DNA of 7,681 nucleotides from Campylobacterota bacterium. GTDB lineage: Bacteria > Campylobacterota > Campylobacteria > Campylobacterales > Sulfurimonadaceae. Below the pieces are notes generated by a model. That model searched no databases and was not told the DNA's origin. It saw only the letters and a program-made list of their open reading frames with translations. The DNA is taken from assembly GCA_013153755.1 (NCBI GenBank), contig JAADDU010000036.1, forward strand, positions 1 through 7,681. The letters run 5' to 3'. Each line of letters begins with the position of its first letter. Position 1 is the first letter of the stretch. Below, piece by piece: positions 1 to 5,851 of this stretch. The position numbers were made by a program, and so were the translations under genes.

Positions 1-118
1 CTTCAAAATTATCGCTTAACATATGATTTTTTATCTCATTTACATCATTCATAGAAGTAATATGTTCTGAGATATTCAATGTAAGCTTACCTCCTCCATG
101 TGAAGATTTAATATTCAT
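1..118 (-). CDS. Partial hypothetical protein (N-terminus only, runs off left edge)
   Basis: An open minus-strand frame starts with ATG at 118-116 and stays open for 39 codons to the window edge, so the C-terminus is missing. A ribosome-binding-like AAGGA lies about 7-8 bases upstream, around 126-130, which supports this start. The visible protein begins MNIKSSHGGGKLTLNIS and continues through a polar, Asn/Glu/Lys-rich stretch with no signal peptide or membrane segment. A glycine turn, a short beta-like strand (KLTLNIS) and a following helix-like region vaguely recall the start of a STAS-type or similar small alpha/beta domain, but this is only an impression and I do not recognise the family. 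It lies downstream of the NSS transporter on the same strand, with an 86-bp gap that may hold its own promoter. Confidence 0.6.
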   Translation of the reverse strand, partial: MNIKSSHGGGKLTLNISEHITSMNDVNEIKNHMLSDNFE

Positions 119-148
119 TTGTAAATCCTTTTTTTAGTTTCTAGTCAT

Positions 149-154
149 ATTGTA
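149..154 (-). promoter_or_regulatory. Possible -10 element for the partial gene at the left edge
   Basis: The minus strand reads TACAAT here, 31 bases before the ATG of the partial gene and at a reasonable distance for a -10 box. No TTGACA-like -35 is visible 17 bp further upstream (the strand reads ATAGTA there), which is common in Campylobacterota. The 119-204 gap contains no convincing terminator for the NSS gene, so read-through from that gene is equally possible. Confidence 0.3.
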
Positions 155-204
155 TCTCTAATACTTTAGATTACTATTAATATAACTTGATTTTTTTGAA
201 TTTG

Positions 205-1542
205 TCAGATAATACCTATAAGTGATAACATCACAACAAACATAGCAATAGGGGTGATATATCTTAAAGAAAAATACCATATATCAAATGCAAAACCAAG
301 CTGTGGTCTTAAAACACTTTCTATTTTTTGTTTCTCAATTATAAAACCAACAAATATAGCCATTAAAAAACCACCAATAGGAAGCATTATCGAAGCAGTA
401 ATATAATCAATCCAATCAAAAAAGTTTTTACCACCCCAAGTAAGACTCTCTTTAAATCCATCTATATTTGAAAGTATCGCTATTATCCCAAAAAGATAAA
501 AAAACAATCCCATAGATACAGATGCTTTTAATCTACTCCAACTAAATCTATCTATAAAGTACTGTACCATTGGTTCTACTAAAGATACAGAAGAAGTAAG
601 CCCTGCAAATGCAAGAGCTATAAAAAATAAAACTGCAAAGACATTACCTATTATCCCCATCTCATAAAAAGCAGCAGGAAGTGAGATAAAAACAAGCCCT
701 GGACCTTTTGCTGGACCTGAACCATACTGATAAAGAAAAGTAAATAGCATCAAGCCAGCTACGATAGCTATAGCAGTATCTAAAAAAACAACCCAAAAAG
801 CACTATGTACAAGATTTGAGCCTTTTTCCATAGATGCAGAGTAAGTCATAATCGCACCCATACCTAAAGAAAGAGTAAAAAAAGCATGACCAACAGCAGT
901 TACAAAAGCTTCCGAGTTTATCTTTGACCAATCAGCCATAAACATAAACTCAACTGCTTTTGAAAAAGAATCAAGTGTAGTTGCATAAGCAAACATCCCT
1001 ATAAGTATAATCATTAAAGTCGGCATAAGAACTAAGTTCATCTTCTCTATACCACCTTTTATACCTTTTGTAAGTATATAAGTTATCCAAACAAATGCCA
1101 TAGTATGATAAAAAAGTTGTGTCCATACTCCACTATGAAGCATGACACTAAAAGTCTCTTCGGCCTCTTTTACAGATGATGGTAACCACATGACAGATGT
1201 GGCTATGTAGTTAAAAATCCAACCTATAACTACCGAATAAAATATCATGATAAAAAGACCAGCTAAACCTTGAAAACCTCCGAATTTCCATAAATTCTTA
1301 TGCGTTGGAGCCAACTCTTCAAAAGCTGTCACACCATCTTTTCTACCCATATAACCTATAAGCATCTCTGCTATCATTATGGAAAAGCCTATGAGCAAAA
1401 CAGTTATGAGATAAACAAGAACAAATGCACCACCACCATAAATTCCTGCAATATATGGGAATTTCCATATATTTCCAAGTCCAACAGCACTACCAGCTGC
1501 TGCTAAAATAAAACCTATCCTACTAAACCTTGCAACTTTCAT
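205..1542 (-). CDS. Sodium:neurotransmitter symporter (NSS/SNF) family transporter
   Basis: A 445-residue membrane protein of the NSS (LeuT/MhsT) family, expected to import an amino acid or related amine with Na+ across the inner membrane. The family signature in TM1 is clear: GSAVGLGNIWKFPY at residues 17-30, then YGGGAF at 35-40. The unwound TM6 segment FFTLSLGMGAIMTY is at 221-234, the extracellular-loop element GPGLVFISLPAAF at 280-292, and the TM8 Na2-site element GLTSS at 314-318. In LeuT the Asn of GLGN (here N24) and the Thr-Ser pair of TM8 (here around T316/S317) help bind Na+; both are kept. Length and the last hydrophobic segment (about 429-445) suggest 11 membrane segments, as in MhsT, rather than the 12 of LeuT. 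AAGGA lies about 8 bases before the ATG, supporting the start. Substrate cannot be read from sequence. The gene is divergent from the tRNA operon. Confidence 0.95.
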   Translation of the reverse strand: MKVARFSRIGFILAAAGSAVGLGNIWKFPYIAGIYGGGAFVLVYLITVLLIGFSIMIAEMLIGYMGRKDGVTAFEELAPTHKNLWKFGGFQGLAGLFIMIFYSVVIGWIFNYIATSVMWLPSSVKEAEETFSVMLHSGVWTQLFYHTMAFVWITYILTKGIKGGIEKMNLVLMPTLMIILIGMFAYATTLDSFSKAVEFMFMADWSKINSEAFVTAVGHAFFTLSLGMGAIMTYSASMEKGSNLVHSAFWVVFLDTAIAIVAGLMLFTFLYQYGSGPAKGPGLVFISLPAAFYEMGIIGNVFAVLFFIALAFAGLTSSVSLVEPMVQYFIDRFSWSRLKASVSMGLFFYLFGIIAILSNIDGFKESLTWGGKNFFDWIDYITASIMLPIGGFLMAIFVGFIIEKQKIESVLRPQLGFAFDIWYFSLRYITPIAMFVVMLSLIGII

Positions 1543-1550
1543 CTAAAAAT

Positions 1551-1598
1551 TCCTTCTTTATTTAAGCTAATTATACATGAATTTTAAAATATATAAAA
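1551..1598 (-). promoter_or_regulatory. Promoter and ribosome binding site of the NSS transporter gene
   Basis: On the minus strand a perfect TATAAT lies at 1575-1570, immediately preceded by TG. The AT-rich TTTTAT at 1598-1593, 17 bp upstream, is a poor -35, as is usual in Campylobacterota. Transcription would begin near 1563, giving a leader of about 20 bases that contains the AAGAAGGA ribosome binding site (1558-1551), 8 bases before the ATG. About 40 bp separate this -10 from the -35 of the divergent tRNA promoter. Confidence 0.6.
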
Positions 1599-1615
1599 GA
1601 TTTAGCAAAAAGGTA

Positions 1616-1644
1616 TTGACATTTCATAACTAATTGACTATAAT
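1616..1644 (+). promoter_or_regulatory. Consensus sigma-70 promoter of the tRNA operon
   Basis: TTGACA at 1616-1621 and TATAAT at 1639-1644 are both perfect matches to the housekeeping consensus, with the optimal 17-bp spacer. The start would fall near 1651, about 36 bases before tRNA-Pro. The bases just after the -10 (TTCGCC) are unusually C/G-rich for this AT-rich DNA, resembling the discriminator of stable-RNA promoters subject to growth-rate (stringent) control. That regulatory reading is an inference. Confidence 0.85.
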
Positions 1645-1686
1645 TTCGCCTCATTAATCAGCATTAAACCTGATTTTTGTATAGGT

Positions 1687-1764
1687 CGGGGTGTAGCTCA
1701 GTATGGTTAGAGTACCTGGTTTGGGACCAGGGGGCCGAAGGTTCGAGTCCTTTCACCCCGACCA
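1687..1764 (+). tRNA. tRNA-Pro (anticodon TGG)
   Basis: The cloverleaf folds cleanly: acceptor CGGGGTG pairs with CACCCCG and starts with the C1-G72 pair typical of bacterial tRNA-Pro. The anticodon stem CCTGG/CCAGG encloses a 7-base loop with TGG at 1722-1724. The T-arm has the TTCGAGT loop, and CCA is encoded at 1762-1764. This UGG tRNA can read all or most CCN codons. It is the first gene of the five-tRNA cluster. Confidence 0.97.
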
Positions 1765-1796
1765 TTTTTTTTATATTATATTTTAAGACTTAACAT

Positions 1797-1874
1797 GGTG
1801 GGATTAGCTCAGCTGGTTAGAGCACTGGTTTGTGGTGCCGGGGGTCGCGGGTTCGAATCCCGTATCCCACCCCA
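1797..1874 (+). tRNA. tRNA-His (anticodon GTG)
   Basis: Acceptor GTGGGAT (1798-1804) pairs with ATCCCAC (1864-1870). The extra G-1 at 1797 opposite C73 at 1871 is the histidine identity element, so the mature end is placed at 1797. The anticodon stem CTGGT/GCCGG holds GTG at 1832-1834, the T-loop is TTCGAAT, and CCA is encoded at 1872-1874. A 32-bp AT-rich spacer separates it from tRNA-Pro. Confidence 0.97.
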
Positions 1875-1913
1875 TAAAACTTAAAATATAAAAATCTAAT
1901 AACATTTGTAGTA

Positions 1914-1990
1914 GCGTTCGTGGCTCAACTGGATAGAGTTTCGGATTTCGGCTCCGAGGGTTATAGGTTCGAATCCTATCGAGCGTACCA
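1914..1990 (+). tRNA. tRNA-Arg (anticodon TCG)
   Basis: Acceptor GCGTTCG pairs with CGAGCGT, with two G-U pairs including position 1-72. The anticodon stem TCGGA/TCCGA encloses TCG at 1948-1950. A73 is the discriminator and CCA is encoded at 1988-1990. The U34-containing anticodon would read CGA and CGG, and possibly other CGN codons depending on its modification. Confidence 0.96.
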
Positions 1991-2007
1991 TTTAACTTAT
2001 TATTTAT

Positions 2008-2084
<77 letters not shown>

Positions 2085-2099
2085 TTTTGGTATTATTAT

Positions 2100-2119
2100 C
2101 TTACTTTAAGAAAAGTAAG
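2100..2119 (+). repeat. Perfect 8-bp hairpin in the tRNA spacer (weak terminator or processing site)
   Basis: CTTACTTT (2100-2107) and AAAGTAAG (2112-2119) pair perfectly around an AAGA tetraloop. No U-tract follows directly; the nearest T-run begins at 2135, about 15 bases later. This is therefore not a canonical intrinsic terminator. It could slow polymerase, guide processing of the tRNA precursor, or separate the first four tRNAs from tRNA-Leu. Confidence 0.5.
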
Positions 2120-2120
2120 C

Positions 2121-2126
2121 TACAAT
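2121..2126 (+). promoter_or_regulatory. Possible internal -10 element for tRNA-Leu
   Basis: TACAAT lies 35 bases before tRNA-Leu, directly after the spacer hairpin, and would place a start near 2133. The -35 position (about 2098-2103, ATCTTA) matches the consensus poorly. It is a candidate secondary promoter only. Confidence 0.25.
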
Positions 2127-2135
2127 GTCATTTCT

Positions 2136-2154
2136 TTTTTAACACTGTTAAAAA
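2136..2154. repeat. Perfect 19-bp palindrome just upstream of tRNA-Leu
   Basis: TTTTTAACA (2136-2144) is mirrored by TGTTAAAAA (2146-2154) around a single central C. With so small a loop it looks more like a protein-binding dyad than an RNA hairpin, although a shorter stem with a CACTG loop could form. It ends 6 bp before the mature 5' end of tRNA-Leu. AT-rich DNA produces such dyads by chance now and then, so function is unproven. Confidence 0.4.
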
Positions 2155-2160
2155 TCACAT

Positions 2161-2245
2161 GCGGATGTGGTGAAATTGGTATACACGCCAGACTTAGGAT
2201 CTGGTGCCGCAAGGCGTGGAGGTTCAAGTCCTCTCATCCGCACCA
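2161..2245 (+). tRNA. tRNA-Leu (anticodon TAG)
   Basis: This is a class II tRNA with the long variable arm of leucine tRNAs. Acceptor GCGGATG pairs with CATCCGC, and the anticodon stem CCAGA/TCTGG encloses TAG at 2195-2197. The variable arm TGCCGCAAGGCG follows, then the TTCAAGT T-loop and encoded CCA at 2243-2245. It reads CUN codons. It is set 76 bp from the previous tRNA, a wider spacer than the others. Confidence 0.97.
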
Positions 2246-2253
2246 CTCAACTA

Positions 2254-2259
2254 TATAAT
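2254..2259 (+). promoter_or_regulatory. Possible -10 element upstream of the MFS-led operon
   Basis: A perfect TATAAT lies 9 bases after tRNA-Leu and 65 bases before the MFS start codon. A matching -35 would fall inside the 3' end of the tRNA and shows no consensus. The 2246-2324 gap has no hairpin plus T-run, so transcription from the tRNA operon may also read into the protein genes. Confidence 0.3.
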
Positions 2260-2324
2260 CATATTAAATTATCTTAATTAACATCATTGTTTTAAATCTA
2301 CGACAATACTTATCAAGGCTTCAG

Positions 2325-3530
2325 ATGGATAAAACTTCAAATCATATAAGAAATATATTACATGGATTTTTTCTCTCCATAGGAACTACAATTGCAGAGC
2401 CTTCTACTATCTTACCACTTATAGTCAACTATTTTGGTGGTAGTTCTATGCTTGTTGGATTATTTGCTGCCCTACTTCGTGGTGGAGCTATACTTGTTCA
2501 ACTTTTTGCTGCCTTTAAAGCACAAAGTTATGAACTGATGTTACCTTACATTCGTCGTGTATTTATTATTCGCTTCTTTGCATGGTTTTTTATAGGTATT
2601 GCCATCATTCTATTTGGAGAAGATTCTCCAAATCTTACACTTTTTTGTATAGGTCTTGGTCTGTTTTTGTTTTCCTTTAGTGCTGGTTTTGGAGCAATAT
2701 ATTTTAAAGATATTATAGGTAAGATTTTTTCCCATAAATTTCGTGGAAAAACCATGTCTTATAGACAGTTTTTTAGTGCTTGGGGTGGTCTTATTAGTGG
2801 AGCATTAGCTGGGTGGATTTTACAAACTTTTGAAGCACCTCAAAGTTATGGATATCTTTTTATCATAAGCTCTTTTATTATGGGTTTTGGATATTTGTCT
2901 TTTGGAACTATTGATGAACCTATTAAAAAAGAGACAGGTAAAAGGGAAAAGTCATTTAAAAAGTTCTTACATAACTCTTTTTTACTTTTAAAAGCAGATA
3001 AACACTTACAAACTCAGTTAAAAACCTTTCTTTTAGCATATGGTTATCTCATAGCACTACCTTTTATCATCTTAGATGCACAAGAAAAAATCAACTTAGA
3101 TGGTGTTGCTATAGGTAGTCTTATAACTACACAAATGATAGGCGCTATGCTTAGTAACTTTTTATGGGCAAAACTTAGTGGAAATGGATTAAATAAACTA
3201 ACTGCAAATATAGCTATATCATTACAAATCATAGCTATTATCATAGCTTCTACGGCTTCTTCACTTTATGCATATATGGTTGTATTTTTTCTTATTGGAG
3301 CAGCATTAGATGGAAATCGCATTGCATCTGGTAATCTTATACTTTCTATAGCCCCAGAAGACAAAAGACCAGTATATGTCGCTTTACAGATAAATATTGT
3401 CTCTTTTGGATTATTTTTTTCTATGATAGGTGGTATTATTTTAGACTTTTCAAACTATACCACACTATACACTAGTGCATCTATCACCTTATTAGTTTCT
3501 TTATATCATTCATTTAAGCTTCAAGATTAA
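2325..3530 (+). CDS. Major facilitator superfamily (MFS) permease, substrate unknown
   Basis: A 401-residue inner-membrane protein with roughly 11-12 hydrophobic segments in two halves, divided by a charged cytoplasmic loop at about residues 198-232 (KKETGKREKS core), as in MFS carriers. The TM1-TM2 region carries an LPLIVNYFGGSSMLVGLFAA element (30-49), a pattern I associate with poorly characterised bacterial MFS_1 permeases. The loop HKFRGKTMSYRQFF (137-150) leads into a glycine-rich segment (WGGLISGALAGW), and the second half holds APEDKRPVYVAL (343-354) before TM11. The classical motif A (GxxxDRxGRR) between TM2 and TM3 is not recognisable. AAGG at 2315-2318 is 6 bases before the ATG. 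It is first in a five-gene run and lies 35 bp before the siroheme decarboxylase. Substrate and direction of transport cannot be inferred. Confidence 0.85.
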   Translation: MDKTSNHIRNILHGFFLSIGTTIAEPSTILPLIVNYFGGSSMLVGLFAALLRGGAILVQLFAAFKAQSYELMLPYIRRVFIIRFFAWFFIGIAIILFGEDSPNLTLFCIGLGLFLFSFSAGFGAIYFKDIIGKIFSHKFRGKTMSYRQFFSAWGGLISGALAGWILQTFEAPQSYGYLFIISSFIMGFGYLSFGTIDEPIKKETGKREKSFKKFLHNSFLLLKADKHLQTQLKTFLLAYGYLIALPFIILDAQEKINLDGVAIGSLITTQMIGAMLSNFLWAKLSGNGLNKLTANIAISLQIIAIIIASTASSLYAYMVVFFLIGAALDGNRIASGNLILSIAPEDKRPVYVALQINIVSFGLFFSMIGGIILDFSNYTTLYTSASITLLVSLYHSFKLQD

Positions 3531-3565
3531 CTAAATTAAGATAAAATAACTCTCAATACAAATAA

Positions 3566-4570
3566 ATGAGATACATGAAAAACGAAATATTATCAAGAAT
3601 ACAAAAAAAGTTCCCACTAGTTGCTAAACCTTTTAAAGCTATAGCAGATGAATTAAACATAACAGAAGATGAAGTTTTAGAGATTTTACAAGCTGAAAAG
3701 AAAGCTGGTATCATCCGACAGACATCAGCTATATTTGACACAAAAAGGTTAGGTTATAAGTCCTCTTTAGTAGCATTTAAAATCGCTACTGAAAAGATAG
3801 ATGAAGCAGTAAAAATCATCAACTCACACCCTGGAATATCACATAACTATGAAAGAAACCATGCTTTTAATATCTGGTTTACTCTTGGCGTGTCCCCTGC
3901 ATCTAAACTAGGATTAGACAAAACAGTTCAAACTCTAGCTAAACTTACTCAAGCAGATGAGTATATCATGCTTCCAACACTTAAACTTTTTAAGATAAAT
4001 GTTAAGCTAAACACAACCGGAAAAGATGATAAAAAAGAAAAAGTTAAAAAAGTAGTACATACTGATATAGAGATGACACCACTTCATCATGCTATAGTTC
4101 AAAAAGCTCAGTATGATATAGAGATGATAAGTGAACCTTTTAAAAAGATGATAGATGAACTTAACATAGACTACGATAAATTTTTCTCTATATTAAAAGA
4201 GCTTCAAGGTGCTGGAGTTATGAGAAGATTTGCTTCTATCTTAAACCATCGTAAAGCTGGTTTTAATGCAAATGCCATGGTTGTTTGGGATGTAGAAGAG
4301 GGAGAGGTTGGTGAAGCTATAGGTGAGAGGGCTGCTGCATTTAGTGCAGTAAGTCACTGTTACCTGCGTCCAAAGTATCCAAACTGGCCGTACAATCTTT
4401 TTACTATGGTTCATGGTAAAACAAAAGAGGAAACAGACTCTATCATAGCAGAGATGGCTCAAGAGATAGATTCAAAATCACATATGCCACTCTATAGTTC
4501 AAGAGAGTTTAAAAAAGTTCGTATAGAGTACTTTACACCTGCTGAAGAAGAGTGGGAAAAAGACAGATAA
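3566..4570 (+). CDS. nirDL: Two-domain siroheme decarboxylase (NirDL / fused AhbA-AhbB type)
   Basis: A 334-residue cytoplasmic protein made of two homologous halves, each an Lrp/AsnC-like winged helix followed by a RAM-like domain. In the known family this fold decarboxylates siroheme to 12,18-didecarboxysiroheme, for heme d1 of cd1 nitrite reductase or for the alternative heme pathway. The N-half has LVAKPFKAIADELN (18-31) and the signature SHNYERNHAFNIWFTL (92-107). The C-half repeats this as ISEPFKKMIDELN (188-200) and SHCYLRPKYPNWPYNLF (263-279), the AhbB/NirL-type motif. A Lys-rich linker lies at about 150-168. Automatic annotation may call it an Lrp/AsnC regulator, but these motifs argue for the enzyme. 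Start choice is uncertain: a second in-frame ATG at 3575 (MKNEILSR) is equally plausible, and neither has a good Shine-Dalgarno. No other nir gene is visible here. Confidence 0.85.
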   Translation: MRYMKNEILSRIQKKFPLVAKPFKAIADELNITEDEVLEILQAEKKAGIIRQTSAIFDTKRLGYKSSLVAFKIATEKIDEAVKIINSHPGISHNYERNHAFNIWFTLGVSPASKLGLDKTVQTLAKLTQADEYIMLPTLKLFKINVKLNTTGKDDKKEKVKKVVHTDIEMTPLHHAIVQKAQYDIEMISEPFKKMIDELNIDYDKFFSILKELQGAGVMRRFASILNHRKAGFNANAMVVWDVEEGEVGEAIGERAAAFSAVSHCYLRPKYPNWPYNLFTMVHGKTKEETDSIIAEMAQEIDSKSHMPLYSSREFKKVRIEYFTPAEEEWEKDR

Positions 4571-4572
4571 AA

Positions 4573-4577
4573 AAGGA
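4573..4577 (+). promoter_or_regulatory. Ribosome binding site fixing the FHS transporter start
   Basis: AAGGA lies 7 bases before the ATG at 4585. The frame is open further upstream to an ATG at 4552, but that start overlaps the end of the siroheme decarboxylase gene, lacks a ribosome binding site and would add a charged 11-residue extension. The 4585 start is therefore preferred. Confidence 0.8.
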
Positions 4578-4584
4578 TTTTAAT

Positions 4585-5847
4585 ATGAGTGATGGTAAAT
4601 CTTCTGTATTTGCGATGGTTATCATAGGGATACTGTTCTTTATATTTGGTTTTGTTACTTGGCTAAATGGCTCACTCATCCCATTTTTAAAAGTTATCTG
4701 TGATTTAACTTCATTTGAAGCACTTTTTGTAACTTTTTCTTTTTATATAGCATATACTGTTATGGCTCTACCAATGTCTTATCTGCTAGAGAAAACTGGA
4801 TATAAAGATGCGATGGCAATAGGTCTTGGTGTTATGGCTATAGGAAGTTTACTTTTTATCCCCTCTGCTCTTAGTGGGGAGTATCTTATGTTTTTACTAG
4901 CTCTTTTTACACTTGGGACAGGACTTACTATCTTACAGACTGCATCTAACCCTTACATAGTTCTCATAGGACCTATAGAGAGTGCTGCAATGCGTATAAG
5001 TATCATGGGACTTATAAACAAAAGTGCTGGTGTTTTGGTTCCTATGCTTTTTACTGCTCTTATACTATCAAATATCGGTTCGCTTGATAATCTATCTGAT
5101 GTAGAGATTGATGCGTTAGCTCAAAAATTAATCATTCCGTACCTAATTATGGCCGTAGTCCTTAGTGGACTTATAGCACTTATCAAATTTTCATCTATAC
5201 CTGAGTTAGAGTTTGAAAAAACAGAACAACAAGATGGATCAATTTTTCAGTTTCCTAGAGTAGTTTTAGGTGCTGTTGCTTTGTTTTTTTATGTTGGTAT
5301 AGAAGTTATAGCAGGAGATACGATAGGTTTATATGCTCAAACTCTTAACCTTGAAAATGTAACATCTTTAACCTCATATACTATGATTTTTATGGTATTT
5401 GGATATATTATGGGTGTACTTTTTATACCAAAATATATCTCACAAGAAAAGGCGCTTATAGCATCTGCCTTAAGTGGTATAGCCCTATTGCTTAGTGTGG
5501 CTTTTAGCTCTACAACCTCATATAATATCTCTGAAATACTTTGGGGTTGGAGTGGTATAACCACACTGCCAAATAGTATCACTTTTGTGGCTCTTTTAGG
5601 TTTTGCAAATGCTCTTGTTTGGCCTACTATCTGGCCTTTAGCACTTGAAGGACTTGGCAGACATACTGCACAGGGAAGTGCTTTGCTTATCATGGCTATA
5701 GCAGGTGGAGCGATACTCCCTCTTATATTTGCAAAAGTAACACAACTTACTCAAAATATGCAAATTTCATATCTTTTTGGTATAATTTGTTATATATTTA
5801 TACTTATATATGCTATAAAATGGCATAAACTTAGTTCATGGAGTTAA
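4585..5847 (+). CDS. FHS-family sugar symporter (FucP/GluP type)
   Basis: A 420-residue, roughly 12-TM permease of the fucose-galactose-glucose/H+ symporter (FHS) branch of the MFS, importing a hexose or related sugar. Diagnostic elements are FFIFGFVTWLNGSLIPFLK (18-36) in TM1, the glycine-rich TM3 GLGVMAIGSLLFIPSA (80-95), and LQTASNPYIVLIGP (117-130) in TM4-TM5, followed by NKSAGVLVPM (145-154). A cytoplasmic mid-loop at about 204-222 divides the halves. Compared from memory with E. coli FucP, the two acidic residues reported to matter for proton coupling (Asp46 and Glu135) correspond to G29 and Q118 here. The layout resembles GluP-type carriers, for which Na+ coupling has been reported in Helicobacter. 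The gene lies 14 bp after the siroheme decarboxylase and 4 bp before the mutarotase, which supports a sugar role. The exact sugar is unknown. Confidence 0.9.
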   Translation: MSDGKSSVFAMVIIGILFFIFGFVTWLNGSLIPFLKVICDLTSFEALFVTFSFYIAYTVMALPMSYLLEKTGYKDAMAIGLGVMAIGSLLFIPSALSGEYLMFLLALFTLGTGLTILQTASNPYIVLIGPIESAAMRISIMGLINKSAGVLVPMLFTALILSNIGSLDNLSDVEIDALAQKLIIPYLIMAVVLSGLIALIKFSSIPELEFEKTEQQDGSIFQFPRVVLGAVALFFYVGIEVIAGDTIGLYAQTLNLENVTSLTSYTMIFMVFGYIMGVLFIPKYISQEKALIASALSGIALLLSVAFSSTTSYNISEILWGWSGITTLPNSITFVALLGFANALVWPTIWPLALEGLGRHTAQGSALLIMAIAGGAILPLIFAKVTQLTQNMQISYLFGIICYIFILIYAIKWHKLSSWS

Positions 5848-5851
5848 AAAG

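Noticed and set aside
1300..1506. Plus-strand open frame of 68 codons
   Set aside because: It lies wholly inside the NSS transporter on the opposite strand, has low-complexity Asn/Thr/Ser/Cys content typical of an antisense shadow, and has no recognisable domain.
2546..3741. Several 60-70 codon minus-strand frames within the MFS and siroheme decarboxylase genes
   Set aside because: All are antisense to strongly supported genes and have no motifs; treated as shadows.
3566..4570. Lrp/AsnC-type transcriptional regulator
   Set aside because: Both halves have the winged-helix fold of that family, but the conserved SHNYERNH and SHCYLRP...WPYNLF motifs and the duplicated architecture fit siroheme decarboxylases.
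4552..4584. Longer N-terminus for the FHS transporter
   Set aside because: It overlaps the previous gene and lacks a ribosome binding site, whereas ATG 4585 has AAGGA at ideal spacing and gives a family-like N-terminus.
5337..5693. Minus-strand open frame of 118 codons
   Set aside because: It is antisense to the conserved FHS transporter, and its length is explained by the codon pattern of the real gene. It shows no family signature.
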